DNA of 64,000 nt from Methylobacterium thuringiense (GCF_022179645.1 NZ_BPRA01000001.1:124001-188000), one strand, 5' to 3'. Shown: positions 37,076 to 48,431, counted from the stretch's first letter. The notes: generated from the letters alone by a model not told the origin. Numbers and translations are program-made.

Positions 37076-38494
37076 ATGAACGAGAGTTCGCCCATTCGCA
37101 GGGAGACCGCCCGGGAATATCCCGTGCTGACGCCCACGCCTACCCGTCGGCGGCGCCGCTTCGGGAGCTGGATGATTCTGCTCCTGGTTCTCGGCCTCGG
37201 TGGAGCCGTCGCGCACCGGATGTACGACGCGAAGAAGGCGGCGGGCACCACCGAGGCCGGACACGGTCGCGGGGGCGGCAAGCACGGCGAGATGGCCCAG
37301 GCTGTCGGCATTGCCACGGTGGTGACCGGCGACATGCCGATCGTGCTCCAGGGTCTCGGCACGGTAACGCCGCTCGCCACGGTGACGGTCAAATCGCAGA
37401 TCAGCGGCTATCTCACCGAGATCGGTTTTCGCGAGGGCCAGACCGTGAAGAAGGGCGATTACCTCGCCCAGATCGACCAGCGGCCCTACGACGCGCTGCT
37501 CGCCCAGTATCTCGGGCAGCTGGCCCGCGATCAGGCGCTCCTGCAGAACGCCAAGCTCGACCTCGTCCGCTACCAGACCTTGAACCGACAGGATTCGATC
37601 TCGAAGCAGAACGTCGACACCCAGGCCGCCCTCGTGAAGCAGAACGAGGGTACCGTCGCCGCCGACCAGGCGGTGGTCGACCAGCAGCGGCTCAACATCG
37701 CCTATGCGCACATCGTCTCGCCGGTGGAGGGCCGTGTCGGCCTTCGTCAGGTCGACCAGGGCAACTACATCTCGGGTGGGTCCACCAACATCGTGGTCGT
37801 GACGCAGCTCCACCCGATCTCGGTGCTGTTCACCCTGCCGGAAGACGACGTCTCGCGGGTGATGAAGCGCGTCCGCGAGGGCGCCAAGCTCACCGTGCGC
37901 GCCTACGATCGCGGCGACCAGCACGAGATCGCCACCGGTACGCTCGATACGGTCGACAACCAGATCGACGTCACCACTGGAACGGTAAAGCTGCGCGCGC
38001 TGTTCAAGAACGACGACGAGACGCTGTTCCCGAACCAGTTCGTCAACGCGAAGCTGACCGTGGACACGATCCGGAATGCGCCCGTGATCCCGGCAGCAGC
38101 GATTCTGCGCGGCACGCCGGGCACCTACGTCTATCTGATGCAGGGCGACGACAAGGTCAGCGTCCGCCCGATCACCATCGGCGAGACCGACGGCAGCCGC
38201 ACGGTCGTAACTGCCGGCCTCCAGCCGGGCGACCGGGTCGTCACCGACGGCACCGATCGCCTCCGCGAGGGCGCGCCGGTGCGCATCACCACCGGCGCCG
38301 CAGGCCCGCAGGCGGCACCCGGCCAAGCGATCGGCGGGACCGTACCGGGTGCGGCAGCGTCGCAGCAGGCCGAGGCCGGCAGCGCCTCCACGCCGGGCGC
38401 CGGCAAGGCGCCGGACGGCACGGGCGAGGCCACGCAGCCGCAGGCGGGCGATACCCCGCGGCGACGCGGTCGCGACCGCAAGGCCGCGCCGTGA
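37076..38494 (+). CDS. mdtA: RND efflux periplasmic adaptor MdtA
   Basis: Membrane-fusion protein joining the MdtBC inner-membrane pump to the outer-membrane channel. The N-terminal anchor is SWMILLLVLGLGGAVAHRMY after a basic stretch. The lipoyl-like halves have VTVKSQISGYLTEIGFREGQ and the second half IVSPVEGRVGLRQVDQGNYI, flanking a coiled-coil hairpin (residues 135-205). VLFTLPEDDVSRV begins the barrel, and AAILRGTPGTYVYLMQ the membrane-proximal part. Length is 472 residues, slightly longer than usual because of a Gly/Ala/Gln-rich C-terminal tail. It is the first gene of mdtA-mdtB-mdtC-nodT; mdtB follows after 26 bases. Confidence 0.94.
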   Translation: MNESSPIRRETAREYPVLTPTPTRRRRRFGSWMILLLVLGLGGAVAHRMYDAKKAAGTTEAGHGRGGGKHGEMAQAVGIATVVTGDMPIVLQGLGTVTPLATVTVKSQISGYLTEIGFREGQTVKKGDYLAQIDQRPYDALLAQYLGQLARDQALLQNAKLDLVRYQTLNRQDSISKQNVDTQAALVKQNEGTVAADQAVVDQQRLNIAYAHIVSPVEGRVGLRQVDQGNYISGGSTNIVVVTQLHPISVLFTLPEDDVSRVMKRVREGAKLTVRAYDRGDQHEIATGTLDTVDNQIDVTTGTVKLRALFKNDDETLFPNQFVNAKLTVDTIRNAPVIPAAAILRGTPGTYVYLMQGDDKVSVRPITIGETDGSRTVVTAGLQPGDRVVTDGTDRLREGAPVRITTGAAGPQAAPGQAIGGTVPGAAASQQAEAGSASTPGAGKAPDGTGEATQPQAGDTPRRRGRDRKAAP

Positions 38495-38520
38495 TCGGCG
38501 TGGCCGCCTAGGCGAAGACC

Positions 38521-41500
38521 ATGAACCCGTCGCGCATCTTCATCCTGCGTCCGGTGGCGACGACGCTGCTGATGCTGGCGATCCTGATCGTCGGCATGGT
38601 GTCCTACGTGAACCTGCCGGTCTCGGCGCTCCCGTCCGTCGATTACCCGACGATTCAGGTCCAGACCTTCTATCCGGGCGCTAGCCCGGAGGTGATGACC
38701 TCGGCCGTGACCGCGCCGCTGGAGCGGCAGTTCGGCCAGATGGCCAACCTGAACCAGATGTCGTCGCAGAGCTCGGCCGGCGCCTCGGTCATCACCCTGC
38801 AGTTCAGCCTCGACATCCCCCTCGACATCGCCGAGCAGTCGGTCCAGGCGGCGATCAACGCGGCCGGCAACCTGCTCCCGTCGGATCTTCCGGCGCCGCC
38901 GATCTACGCCAAGGTCAACCCGGCCGACGCGCCGGTCCTGACGCTGGCGCTCACCTCGAAGACGATGCCGCTGACGCAGGTGCGCGACCTCGCGGAGACG
39001 CGGCTCGCCCAGAAGATTTCACAGGTCGCCGGCGTCGGCCTCGTCAGCATGGGCGGCGGCCAGCGGCCGGCCGTGCGGGTGCGCTTCAACTCCCTGGCGC
39101 TCGCGGCCTACGGGCTAAACATCGACGACCTGCGCACGACGATCTCGAACCTCAACGTCAACACGCCCAAGGGCAACATCGATGGCCCGACGCAGAGCTA
39201 CACCATCAACGCCAACGATCAGGTCCGCGATCCGGCCGTCTATTCCAGCGCGATCATCGCCTACAAGAACGGCGCGCCGGTGCGGCTCTCGGACGTGGCG
39301 ACGGTGGTCGACGGGGCCGAGAACACCAAACTCGGCGCCTGGATGGACCGCACGCCGGCCGTCATCCTCAACATCCAGCGCCAGCCCGGCGCCAACGTCA
39401 TCGACACGGTCGACAAGATCAAGGCGTTGCTGCCGCAACTGCAGGCTAGCATGCCCGCCGCCATCGGCGTCGCGCTCCTCACCGATCGCACCGTCACGAT
39501 CCGCGCTTCCGTGGAGGACGTGCAGGTCGAGCTGATGCTCGCCATCGGCCTCGTCGTGCTGGTGATCTTCCTGTTTTTGCGCAGCTTTTCCGCCACCCTG
39601 ATTCCGAGCCTGTCGGTGCCGCTCTCGCTGATCGGTACGCTGGCGGTGATGGACCTGTGGGGGTTCTCCCTCGACAACCTCTCGCTGATGGCCCTGACCA
39701 TCGCCACCGGCTTCGTCGTCGACGACGCCATCGTGGTGATCGAGAACATCGCCCGCCACGTCGAGGACGGCGACACGCCGCTCGAGGCCGCGATGAAGGG
39801 CTCGCGTGAGATCGGCTTCACCATCCTGTCGCTGACGGTCTCGCTGATCGCGGTGCTGATCCCGCTGCTGTTCATGGGCGATGTGGTCGGTCGGCTCTTC
39901 CACGAATTCGCGATCACGCTGGCGGCCACCATCGTCATCTCGGCCTTCGTCTCACTGACGCTGGTGCCGATGCTCTGCGCGCGGCTGCTCAAACCCGTCG
40001 TGCAGGGCGAGCGCCGCGAGGGCTTCGTCGCCCGCCTAGGCCGGCGCATGACCGACGGCACCATAGCAGCCTACGGCCGTGCCCTGCGGGTGGTGCTCGC
40101 GCATCAGCCGCTGACGCTCCTCGTCACCCTCGGGACGATCGCGCTCACCGGCTACCTGTTCGTGGTGATCCCGAAGGGCTTCTTCCCGGTCCAGGATACC
40201 GGCGTGATCCAGGGCATCTCCCAGGCCGACCAGAGCGTGTCCTACGGGGCCATGGCCGAGCGCCAGCAGGGGCTTGCCGACATCGTGTTGAAGGACAAGG
40301 ACGTCGCGAACCTGTCCTCCTTCATCGGCGTCGACGGGCAGAACGTGACGCTGAATTCCGGCCGGATGCTGATCAACCTGAATCCGCAGGCGGAGCGGAC
40401 GGGCAGCGCCAGCGACGTGATCCGCCGCATCACTGCCGCCACCCGCGACGTGCCCGGCGTGCGCCTCTACATGCAGCCGGTCCAGGACCTGACCATCGAC
40501 ACGGCGGTCTCGGCCACTCAGTATCAGGTCATCCTGGAGAACCCGAACCTCTCCGAGTTCGAGACCTGGGTGCCGCGCTTCGTCGAGGCGCTGCAGCGTT
40601 CTCCGCTGCTCGCCGACGTCACCAGCGACTACCAGGGCAACGGACTCGCCGCCTACGTCACCATCGACCGGCCAACGGCCGGCCGCTACGGTATCACCCC
40701 GGCCTCCGTCGACAACGCACTCTACGACGCCTTCGGCCAGCGCATCATCTCGACGATCTTCTCGCAGTCGAACCAGTACCGGGTGATCCTCGAAGCAAAC
40801 CCCGAGCTGCACAAGACGCTGGATTCGCTGAACAACCTCTACCTGCCGTCCTCGACCGCCGCCTCGGGCCAGGTGCCGCTCTCGGCCATCGCCCGTGTCG
40901 AGGAGAGGCGCGCCCCGCTGCTCGTCGGACATCTCGGCCAGTTCCCGGCCACCACCGTGTCGTTCAACCTCGCACCGGGCGCCGCCCTCGGTCAGGCCGT
41001 CGATGCAATCGCACAGATCCGAAAAGACGTCGGCCTGCCGGCGAGCTTCAACGTGGTGCCGCAGGGTTCGGTCTTCGCCTTCCAGTCGGCGCTCTCGAAC
41101 GAGCTGTTCCTGATCCTGGCTGCGATCGTCACGGTCTACATCGTGCTTGGCGTCCTCTACGAGAGCTTCATCCACCCGATCACGATCCTCTCGACGCTTC
41201 CGTCCGCTGGGATCGGCGCTCTGCTCGGGTTGATGCTCTTCGGGCTCTCGCTCGACATCATTGCAATCATTGGCATCGTGCTCCTCATCGGCATCGTGAA
41301 GAAGAACGCGATCATGATGATCGACTTCGCGCTCCAGGCCGAGCGCGAAGAGGGCATGAGCCCGCGCGATGCTATCTACGAAGCCTGTCTGCTCCGCTTC
41401 CGTCCGATCATGATGACGACCTTCGCCGCCCTGTTCGCGGCGGTGCCGCTGATCATGGGAACCGGCGTCGGCTCGGAGCTGCGCCAGCCCCTCGGCATCG

Positions 41501-41640
41501 TCATCGCCGGCGGTCTCATCGTCAGCCAGGTGCTGACGCTGTTCACGACCCCGGTGATCTACCTGTTCTTCGACCGGCTGGAACGGCGGATCATGGGCCG
41601 CCGTGAGGGCGGCTACCGGACCGGCGAGGCCATCCCGTGA
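38521..41640 (+). CDS. mdtB: RND multidrug efflux pump subunit MdtB
   Basis: Proton-driven inner-membrane pump subunit of 1039 residues that works as a heterotrimer with MdtC. It opens [20 protein letters not shown] and has the RND porter block [22 protein letters not shown]4 carries the proton-relay pair in [20 protein letters not shown]. The second half repeats the fold, with [16 protein letters not shown] and [20 protein letters not shown] at the end. It has normal length and no insertion, unlike MdtC. The stop overlaps the GTG of mdtC by 4 bases, indicating coupled translation. Confidence 0.95.
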   Translation: MNPSRIFILRPVATTLLMLAILIVGMVSYVNLPVSALPSVDYPTIQVQTFYPGASPEVMTSAVTAPLERQFGQMANLNQMSSQSSAGASVITLQFSLDIPLDIAEQSVQAAINAAGNLLPSDLPAPPIYAKVNPADAPVLTLALTSKTMPLTQVRDLAETRLAQKISQVAGVGLVSMGGGQRPAVRVRFNSLALAAYGLNIDDLRTTISNLNVNTPKGNIDGPTQSYTINANDQVRDPAVYSSAIIAYKNGAPVRLSDVATVVDGAENTKLGAWMDRTPAVILNIQRQPGANVIDTVDKIKALLPQLQASMPAAIGVALLTDRTVTIRASVEDVQVELMLAIGLVVLVIFLFLRSFSATLIPSLSVPLSLIGTLAVMDLWGFSLDNLSLMALTIATGFVVDDAIVVIENIARHVEDGDTPLEAAMKGSREIGFTILSLTVSLIAVLIPLLFMGDVVGRLFHEFAITLAATIVISAFVSLTLVPMLCARLLKPVVQGERREGFVARLGRRMTDGTIAAYGRALRVVLAHQPLTLLVTLGTIALTGYLFVVIPKGFFPVQDTGVIQGISQADQSVSYGAMAERQQGLADIVLKDKDVANLSSFIGVDGQNVTLNSGRMLINLNPQAERTGSASDVIRRITAATRDVPGVRLYMQPVQDLTIDTAVSATQYQVILENPNLSEFETWVPRFVEALQRSPLLADVTSDYQGNGLAAYVTIDRPTAGRYGITPASVDNALYDAFGQRIISTIFSQSNQYRVILEANPELHKTLDSLNNLYLPSSTAASGQVPLSAIARVEERRAPLLVGHLGQFPATTVSFNLAPGAALGQAVDAIAQIRKDVGLPASFNVVPQGSVFAFQSALSNELFLILAAIVTVYIVLGVLYESFIHPITILSTLPSAGIGALLGLMLFGLSLDIIAIIGIVLLIGIVKKNAIMMIDFALQAEREEGMSPRDAIYEACLLRFRPIMMTTFAALFAAVPLIMGTGVGSELRQPLGIVIAGGLIVSQVLTLFTTPVIYLFFDRLERRIMGRREGGYRTGEAIP

Positions 41641-44600
41641 ACATCTCGGAGCCGTTCATCCGGCGTCCGATCGCGACGACGCTGCTCACCGTCGGCGTGC
41701 TGCTCGCGGGGCTGTTCGCCTTTGTGCGATTGCCGGTGGCGCCGCTGCCGCAGGTGGATTTCCCCGTCATCCTCGTCCAGGCGCAGATGGCCGGCGCATC
41801 GCCGGAAACCATGGCGACGACGGTGGCCGCGCCGCTGGAGCGCCGGCTCGGGATCATCGCCGACGTCAACGAGATGACCTCGACGAGTTCCACCGGCACG
41901 GTCCGCATCGTCCTGCTGTTCGGCCTAAACCGCGACATCGACGGCGCCGCCCGCGACGTCCAGGCGGCGATCAATGCCGCCCGCGCCGACCTGCCGACGG
42001 CGCTCCGCCAGAACCCGACCTACCGGAAATTCAACCCGGCCGATGCGCCGATCCTGATCCTCGGACTGACCTCGGACACGCTCTCGCCCGGCCAACTCTA
42101 CGATTCTGCCGCGACCGTCGTTCAGCAGAAGATGTCCCAGGTCGACGGCATCGGGAACGTCGATATCGGCGGCTCGTCGCTGCCGGCGGTGCGGGTCGAG
42201 CTCGATCCGACCGCGCTGTTCCATTACGGCATCGGCCTCGAAGGCATCCGTGCGGCGCTGGCCTCCGCCAACGCGAACTCGCCCAAGGGCGACGTGACCG
42301 CCGGCGCGCGCCGCTACCAGCTCTACGCTAACGATCAGGGCCGACAGGCCTCGGACTATCGGGACATCGTCGTAGCCTACCGCAACGGCGCCGGCGTGCG
42401 CCTGAGCGATGTCGGTCAGGTCGACGATTCGGTCGAGGACAAGCGCAACCTCGGTCTCGTCGACGGCAAGCCCGGGGTGATCCTGTTCATCTACAAGCAG
42501 CCCGGCTCGAACGTCGTCGAGACGGTCGACCGCGTGAAGGCGGCAATTCCCCAGATCCAGGCGGCGCTGCCGGGCGACATCGACCTCCACATCTCGGGCG
42601 ACCGCTCGGCCACCATCCGCGCCTCGCTGAAGGAGACCGAGGAGACGCTGCTCATCGCGGTCGGCCTCGTCATCCTCGTGGTGTTCATCTTCCTGCGCTC
42701 GGGGCGCGCGACGCTGATCCCGGCGGTGGCGGTGCCGATCTCGATCATCGGCACCTTCGCCGCGATGTACCTGCTCGGCTTCTCCCTCAACATCCTCTCG
42801 CTGATGGCGCTGATCATCGCCACGGGCTTCGTGGTCGACGACGCCATCGTCGTGCTGGAGAACATCCAGCGCCACATCGAGGACGGCAAGCCGCGGGTCG
42901 AGGCGGCGCTGATCGGTGCCCGCGAGGTCGGCTTCACCGTCATCTCGATGAGCCTGTCTCTCGTCGCGGTCTTCCTCCCGATCCTTCTGATGGGCGGCAT
43001 CGTCGGCCGCTTGTTTCAGGAATTCGCGGTCACGCTCTCGCTGGCGATCCTAATCTCCCTCGTCGTCTCGCTGACGACGACACCGATGATGTGCGCCCGC
43101 TTCCTCAAACCCCATCACAATGGTTCCGCCGGCCCGGTGAAGCGGCCGAATATCGTGGCGCGAATCCTGGAGGGCGGCTTCGACGGCTTGCTGCGCGGCT
43201 ACGAGCGCTCGCTGGGCTTCGCGCTGCGTCACCGCCGGCTGGTCCTGCTCAGCGTCTTCGCGGCGATGGGGCTGAACGTCTACCTCTACGTCATCGTGCC
43301 GAAGGGCTTCTTTCCGGAGCAGGATACCGGGCAGCTCATGGGCGGTATCCAGGCCGACCAGCGCATCTCGTTCCAGTCGATGTCGCAGAAGCTGAAGGCG
43401 GCGAGCGCCATCGTGCAAGCCGATCCGGCGGTGGAGAGCATCGTCGGCTTCACCGGCGGCCGGGGCACCAACTCGGCGAACGTCTTCGTCGGCCTCAAGC
43501 CGCTCGGGACCCGCGATTCGATCGAGAAGGTGATGGCGCGGCTTCGGCCCAAGCTCGCGCAGGTCGCGGGGGCCCGGCTCTTCCTATTTCCGCGCCAGGA
43601 CCTGAAGATGGGCGGGCGTCAGAGCTTCGCCCAGTACCAGTACTCGCTCCAGGGGGATTCGGCAGACGAGCTCTACGCCTCGGCGCCGAAGCTCGTGCAG
43701 GAGCTTCAGAAGCAGACCGCTTTGTTCGCCGACGTCACCTCCGACCAGCAGGAGGGCGGGCTCGAGAGCCGTCTCGTCATCGACCGGCCGACGGCGTTCC
43801 GCTACGGCATCACGCCGGACAAGATCGACAACACCCTCTACGACGCCTTCGGCCAGCGTCAGGTCTCGACGATCTACAATCCGCTCAACCAGTACCATGT
43901 CGTGATGGAGATCGCGCCGCGTTACCTGCAGAGCCCTGAGACGTTGAAACTCATCTACGTCTCGACATCGGGCGGCAACGCCCGCGGTTCGGCGGTCACG
44001 AACGCGGTCGCTGGCACGGTCAGTGGTCTGACGGCTGCGGCGACCACGACATCCGGCACGTCCTCGCCGTCGATGTCGAGCAGCGGCACATCATCGACGA
44101 CGACCGGCATGCCGGCCCCGGGCAGCGCCAGCACGACGGTCGCCCCTACCGCAGGCGTCGGCGCCACCAGCGCATCGACCGGCACGGACGCATCGACGAT
44201 TGCCTCGGACTCCGCACGCAACGCCGCCTCGAACGCCATCGCCGCATCGAAGGGCGGCGCCTCGTCCAGCGCCCCCGTGTCGAGCGCCAAGGAAACGATG
44301 GTACCGCTCTCGGCCTTCGCGCGATTCGAGACTGGGAACGCGCCGGTCCAGGTCGCGCACCAGGGCCTGTTCGTCTCGACTACCGTCTCGTTCAACCTCG
44401 CGCCTGGCAAGAGCCTGTCGGAGGCCACCGCCGCGATCGAGAAGGCGATGACCGACCTGCGCATGCCGGCAACCATCCACGGCGAGTTCTCGGGTGCTGC
44501 CAAAAACTACATGGCCTCGGCCTCGCGCCAGCCGCTGCTGATCCTTGGCGCACTGCTCGCCGTCTATGCCGTTCTCGGCATCCTCTACGAGAGCTACATC

Positions 44601-45077
44601 CACCCCATCACGATTCTTTCGACGCTGCCGTCCGCCGGGATCGGCGCCGTGCTGGCGCTCCTCGTGACGGGAACCGAATTCACGATCATCGCGCTGATCG
44701 CCGTCTTCCTGCTCATCGGCATCGTGAAGAAGAACGCAATCTTGATGATCGACTTCGCCCTCGATGCCGAGCGCACGCGCGGCGCCGCGCCGGCCGATGC
44801 GATCTACGAGGCCTGCCTCTTGCGCTTCCGGCCGATCATGATGACAACGGCGGCCGCGCTTCTTGGCGCCGCGCCGCTCGTCCTGGCGAACGGGGAGGGC
44901 GCGGAGCTCCGCCGACCGCTCGGCATCGCGATCATCGGCGGCCTCATCGTGAGCCAGATCCTGACCCTCTACACGACGCCCGTCGTCTATCTGTACCTCG
45001 ACCGCCTCCGCCACTGGGCGAAGAACCGGCGCGGCCAACGCGCTGCCGGCGGTGCGGCAGCGTTCCCGGCCGAGTGA
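41637..45077 (+). CDS. mdtC: RND multidrug efflux pump subunit MdtC, with low-complexity insertion
   Basis: Second pump subunit of the MdtBC complex, starting at a GTG (41637) that overlaps the mdtB stop. It begins [20 protein letters not shown], has TM4 [20 protein letters not shown] and ends in [20 protein letters not shown]. At 1146 residues it is about 110 longer than usual. The excess is a single stretch, residues about 776-885, made almost only of Ser, Thr, Ala and Gly (for example [19 protein letters not shown]), placed in the second porter half just before [13 protein letters not shown]. The flanking sequence aligns with the family on both sides, so this is an insertion in a periplasmic loop. 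The reading frame is intact. Its end overlaps a possible start of the outer-membrane factor. Confidence 0.94.
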   Translation: MNISEPFIRRPIATTLLTVGVLLAGLFAFVRLPVAPLPQVDFPVILVQAQMAGASPETMATTVAAPLERRLGIIADVNEMTSTSSTGTVRIVLLFGLNRDIDGAARDVQAAINAARADLPTALRQNPTYRKFNPADAPILILGLTSDTLSPGQLYDSAATVVQQKMSQVDGIGNVDIGGSSLPAVRVELDPTALFHYGIGLEGIRAALASANANSPKGDVTAGARRYQLYANDQGRQASDYRDIVVAYRNGAGVRLSDVGQVDDSVEDKRNLGLVDGKPGVILFIYKQPGSNVVETVDRVKAAIPQIQAALPGDIDLHISGDRSATIRASLKETEETLLIAVGLVILVVFIFLRSGRATLIPAVAVPISIIGTFAAMYLLGFSLNILSLMALIIATGFVVDDAIVVLENIQRHIEDGKPRVEAALIGAREVGFTVISMSLSLVAVFLPILLMGGIVGRLFQEFAVTLSLAILISLVVSLTTTPMMCARFLKPHHNGSAGPVKRPNIVARILEGGFDGLLRGYERSLGFALRHRRLVLLSVFAAMGLNVYLYVIVPKGFFPEQDTGQLMGGIQADQRISFQSMSQKLKAASAIVQADPAVESIVGFTGGRGTNSANVFVGLKPLGTRDSIEKVMARLRPKLAQVAGARLFLFPRQDLKMGGRQSFAQYQYSLQGDSADELYASAPKLVQELQKQTALFADVTSDQQEGGLESRLVIDRPTAFRYGITPDKIDNTLYDAFGQRQVSTIYNPLNQYHVVMEIAPRYLQSPETLKLIYVSTSGGNARGSAVTNAVAGTVSGLTAAATTTSGTSSPSMSSSGTSSTTTGMPAPGSASTTVAPTAGVGATSASTGTDASTIASDSARNAASNAIAASKGGASSSAPVSSAKETMVPLSAFARFETGNAPVQVAHQGLFVSTTVSFNLAPGKSLSEATAAIEKAMTDLRMPATIHGEFSGAAKNYMASASRQPLLILGALLAVYAVLGILYESYIHPITILSTLPSAGIGAVLALLVTGTEFTIIALIAVFLLIGIVKKNAILMIDFALDAERTRGAAPADAIYEACLLRFRPIMMTTAAALLGAAPLVLANGEGAELRRPLGIAIIGGLIVSQILTLYTTPVVYLYLDRLRHWAKNRRGQRAAGGAAAFPAE

Positions 45078-45114
45078 TGGTCACTCGTGAGGCTAGAACG
45101 GGTGGGTTCGCACC

Positions 45115-45302
45115 CCCCTCTCCCCGCACGCGAGGAAAGGGTCGCGACGACCTCGTCGTCGGCGCGACAAGCCCGAAGGGCGAAGGTGAGGGGGCGGCTG
45201 CAGGATTGACCACTCCGGAAGCGCCCACTCACCTTCGGATGCCGCCTCGCTTTGCCGACGACAAGGCCGGCAAAGCCCTCTCCCAGCGTGCGGGGAGAGG
45301 GG
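45115..45302. repeat. Large inverted repeat at the mdtC/nodT junction
   Basis: The 17-base arm at 45115-45131 is the exact inverse complement of 45286-45302. Inner pairs also match: GAAGGTGAG near 45183 with CTCACCTTC near 45228, and CGTCGTCGGC with GCCGACGACA. The whole 188 bases could form one long hairpin. It starts about 40 bases after the mdtC stop and is read through by the open frame of the nodT-like gene. Confidence 0.8.
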
Positions 45303-46816
45303 ATGCGCGGAAGCCTCGCAGCATCCTGACGTTCGGCATTGCCTGCGTGGTCTCGACGTCCCTCTCCGGCTGCCTCGTTGGGCCCAACTACTCGCGTCCG
45401 TCCGTGGAGACTCCGCTGGGGTTCAAGGAAGGCGGCATGCGAGAGGACAGCGTCGCCTGGGTCCAGAGCCGAAAAAATTGGCGGCCGGCGCAGCCGAACG
45501 ACGGTGCCGTGCGCGGCGACTGGTGGACGGTGTTGCGCGATCCGACCCTCGATCGCCTGATGCGCTCGGTCGATGTCGACAACCAGAACTTGCGCGCAAC
45601 GGTGTCGAACTACGCTCAGGCCCGCGCCCTCGTCGCGCAGTCGCGGGCGGCGCTATTTCCGACGGTCATCGGGGCGCCGACGATCACGCGGGCGCGTACG
45701 GCCGGGGCCGAGCGCACGACCTACGCGCTGCAGGGCCAGGCGACCTGGGAGCCCGATCTGTTCGGGCGCATCCGGCGGCAACTGGAGAGCGACGTCGCCA
45801 GCGCGCAGGCCTCTGCGGCCGACCTCGGCCTCGTGCGGCTCGGCATCCAGGCAGAGCTCGCGACGACCTACCTGCAGCTCCGCTACCAGGACTCGCTCAA
45901 GAAGGTCCTTCAGGAGAACGTCGAAGGCTATAAGCGCAGCCTCGGCATCGCCGAGAACCAATACAATGCCGGCGTCGCGGCTCGTTCCGACGTCATCACC
46001 GCGCAGACCCAGCTCCAGACCACGGAAGCGCAGGTCATCGCGACCGACCTCAACCGCGCCGTCTTCGAACATGCGCTCGCGACGCTGATCGGCCGGCCGC
46101 CGTCCGAACTCGGGATCCCGGTCGGCCGGCTCGCCGACCGCCCACCCGCGGTTCTGGTCGGCATCCCCTCCCAGCTTCTCGAACGGCGCCCCGACATCGC
46201 GCAGGCCGAACGCCTCGTGCAGGCGCAGAGCGAGCAGATCGGCGTCGCGGTCGCAGCCTTCTTCCCCACGGTGACGCTGTCCGCCACCGGCGGCTTCGCC
46301 GGCCTCACCAGCAACGGCATCTTCTCCGCCACCAACGCCGCCTGGGCGCTGACCGCGGCCGGCACGCAGGTGCTGTTCGACGGCGGCGCCCGCAGCGCCG
46401 CCTTGCAGCTGACCCGTGCAGGCTACGATGCCTCGGTCGCCACCTATCGCCAGACCGTGCTGACCGCATTCGGCGAAGTCGAGAACGGCCTGTCGGGCAT
46501 CCGTATCCTCGCCCGCCAGCAGGCCAAACAGGACGAGGCCGTCGTGTCCGCCCGCAAGGCCGTCGAGATCACCCTCAACGAGTACCGCGCCGGCACTCAG
46601 AACTTCACGACCGTCGTCACCGCCCAGGCGCTCCTCGTGAACAACGAGGTCACCGCCCTACAGGTGAAGCTCAACCGCTTCACCACCGCCGTCGACCTGA
46701 TCCGTGCCCTCGGCGGCGGCTGGGACGCCCGCTCCCTCCCCACCGGCGAGGAGCTGAAGGAGAGGGCGCTCGACCTGCCGATCGATCACGGCCAGTCGGT
46801 GCGGACCGAGGAGTGA
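45239..46816 (+). CDS. Outer-membrane efflux lipoprotein, NodT family
   Basis: Outer-membrane channel of the MdtABC system, TolC-like fold. The signal ILTFGIACVVSTSLSGC is a lipoprotein signal with lipobox LSGC and Cys followed by LVGPNYSRP, the standard start of NodT lipoproteins. Two repeats follow, with WWTVLRDPTLDRLMRSV, YLQLRYQDSL and the closing AQALLVNNEVTALQVKLNRF. The start is uncertain: the frame is open from GTG 45074, overlapping the mdtC stop, but that would put 85-100 residues, mostly encoded by the inverted repeat, before the lipobox. I use the ATG at 45239, giving 525 residues, though it lacks a clear ribosome site. Confidence 0.87.
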   Translation: MPPRFADDKAGKALSQRAGRGDARKPRSILTFGIACVVSTSLSGCLVGPNYSRPSVETPLGFKEGGMREDSVAWVQSRKNWRPAQPNDGAVRGDWWTVLRDPTLDRLMRSVDVDNQNLRATVSNYAQARALVAQSRAALFPTVIGAPTITRARTAGAERTTYALQGQATWEPDLFGRIRRQLESDVASAQASAADLGLVRLGIQAELATTYLQLRYQDSLKKVLQENVEGYKRSLGIAENQYNAGVAARSDVITAQTQLQTTEAQVIATDLNRAVFEHALATLIGRPPSELGIPVGRLADRPPAVLVGIPSQLLERRPDIAQAERLVQAQSEQIGVAVAAFFPTVTLSATGGFAGLTSNGIFSATNAAWALTAAGTQVLFDGGARSAALQLTRAGYDASVATYRQTVLTAFGEVENGLSGIRILARQQAKQDEAVVSARKAVEITLNEYRAGTQNFTTVVTAQALLVNNEVTALQVKLNRFTTAVDLIRALGGGWDARSLPTGEELKERALDLPIDHGQSVRTEE

Positions 46817-46824
46817 GGCGGCGG

Positions 46825-46849
46825 GGAACGCGGCTACGGTTGACCCGTT
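46825..46849 (+). promoter_or_regulatory. EcfG-type general-stress promoter of zwf
   Basis: GGAAC (46825-46829), exactly 16 bases, then CGTT (46846-46849): a perfect match to the EcfG consensus. Transcription would begin near 46857, about 35 bases before the TTG start of zwf. It lies immediately after the nodT stop. A perfect match to these nine bases at a fixed spacing is expected about 0.5 times by chance on both strands of 64 kb. Confidence 0.55.
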
Positions 46850-46892
46850 GACCGACGGCTTTTGCGCCGCAGCAACGATCCGGAGGCCAGCC

Positions 46893-48431
46893 TTGGCCGA
46901 GCACGCCCCCCTGAAAGACACCTCCAAATCCGGCATCGCGCCGGCCCCGGCCTGCACGCTGGTGATCTTCGGCGCCGGCGGAGATCTCACCAAGCGTCTG
47001 CTGATGCCGGCTCTCTACAACCTCTCCGGCGGCGGCCTGCTCTCGCGGGATTTCAAGATCATCGGCGTCGACCACAACGCCAACGACGACGCGGGCTGGC
47101 GCAAGGATCTCACCGACACCATGCAGTCCTTCACGAAGGACAAGACCGCCGAATTCCACGCCGACCAGATCGACGAGACCAGCTGGGGCTTCATCGCCGA
47201 CCGGCTGCACTTCTTCCAGGGCGACTTCGAGAAAGACGAAAGTTATCAAGCGCTTGCGGAGAAGATCGACGGCAACGCGATCTTCTACTGCGCCGTCGCC
47301 GCCCGGTTCTTCGGACCGGTGGTCGACGGCCTCGGCAAGGCCGGCCTGCTGAAGCAGACGGACGACGCATTCCGCCGCGTGGTGATCGAAAAGCCCTTCG
47401 GCTCGGACCTAGCCTCGGCGAAAGCCCTCAACGGCCGGATCCTACGTCAAGCCGACGAGAGCCAGTTCTACCGGATCGACCATTTCCTCGGGAAGGAGAC
47501 GGTCCAGTCGATCATGGCGATCCGCTTTGCCAACGGGCTGTTCGAGCCGCTGTGGCGGCGGGAATACGTCGACCACGTGCAGATCACGGCGGCGGAGACC
47601 GTCGGCGTGGAGATGCGCGGCTCGTTCTACGAGCCGACCGGGGCGCTCCGCGACATGGTGCCGAACCACATGTTCCAGTTGCTCTGCATGGTTGCGATGG
47701 AGCCGCCGAACTCCTTCGATGCCGAAGCCGTGCGGACCGAGAAAGCCAAGCTCGCGGAAGCCGTTAAGCCGATCCAGCCGGATCAGGCGGTGCGCGGCCA
47801 GTACGCAGCCGGAACGGAACACGGGAAGGATGTCGCCGGCTACCGTGACGAGCCGAATGTCGACGAGAAATCGAGCACCGAGACTTATGTCGCGCTCAAG
47901 CTCGAGATCGAGAACTGGCGCTGGGCGGGCGTGCCGTTCTATGTGCGCACCGGCAAGCGTATGTCCGGCCGCCTCACCGAGATCGCCGTCCATTTCAAGC
48001 CAGCACCCTACCGGCTGTTTCGCGATACACCGACGGACGACGTCGCGCCCAACGTCATGCGCATCCAGATCGACCCGGATGCCGGCGAGACTACCGAGAT
48101 CAACGTCAAGGCACCGGGCCCGCAAATGCGCCTCGGCCGCGTCGAAACCTCGTTTCTCTACAAAGACTTCTTCGACGAGAAGCCGAATGTCGGCTACGAA
48201 ACCTTGCTCTACGACTGCATGACGGGGGATGCGACGCTGTTTCAGCGTGCCGACAACATCGAGGCCGGCTGGGCCGCCGTTGAGCCGCTTCTGGAAGCCT
48301 GGAAATCTGCCCCGGTCGAACTCTACGCCGCCGGCAGCGATGGGCCGACGGCAGCCGACGAACTGCTCGCGCGCGATGGGCGCCGGTGGCTCCCGCTTCC
48401 GGTCGGAACGCGCGAGGAATCAAGCCGGTAG
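46893..48431 (+). CDS. zwf: Glucose-6-phosphate 1-dehydrogenase
   Basis: Oxidises glucose-6-phosphate and makes NADPH, first step of the oxidative pentose phosphate and Entner-Doudoroff routes. The nucleotide-binding loop is VIFGAGGDLTKRLLMPALYN; EKPFGSDL and the catalytic block YRIDHFLGKETVQ follow. RKEY-like RREYVDHVQITAAETVGVE and PFYVRTGKRM are also typical. I use the TTG at 46893 because GGAGG lies 6 bases upstream and because the alternative TTG at 46848 sits inside the -10 of the stress promoter. This gives 512 residues. The last 12 bases overlap the convergent Mrr-type gene. No pgl or gnd gene is adjacent. Confidence 0.95.
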   Translation: MAEHAPLKDTSKSGIAPAPACTLVIFGAGGDLTKRLLMPALYNLSGGGLLSRDFKIIGVDHNANDDAGWRKDLTDTMQSFTKDKTAEFHADQIDETSWGFIADRLHFFQGDFEKDESYQALAEKIDGNAIFYCAVAARFFGPVVDGLGKAGLLKQTDDAFRRVVIEKPFGSDLASAKALNGRILRQADESQFYRIDHFLGKETVQSIMAIRFANGLFEPLWRREYVDHVQITAAETVGVEMRGSFYEPTGALRDMVPNHMFQLLCMVAMEPPNSFDAEAVRTEKAKLAEAVKPIQPDQAVRGQYAAGTEHGKDVAGYRDEPNVDEKSSTETYVALKLEIENWRWAGVPFYVRTGKRMSGRLTEIAVHFKPAPYRLFRDTPTDDVAPNVMRIQIDPDAGETTEINVKAPGPQMRLGRVETSFLYKDFFDEKPNVGYETLLYDCMTGDATLFQRADNIEAGWAAVEPLLEAWKSAPVELYAAGSDGPTAADELLARDGRRWLPLPVGTREESSR

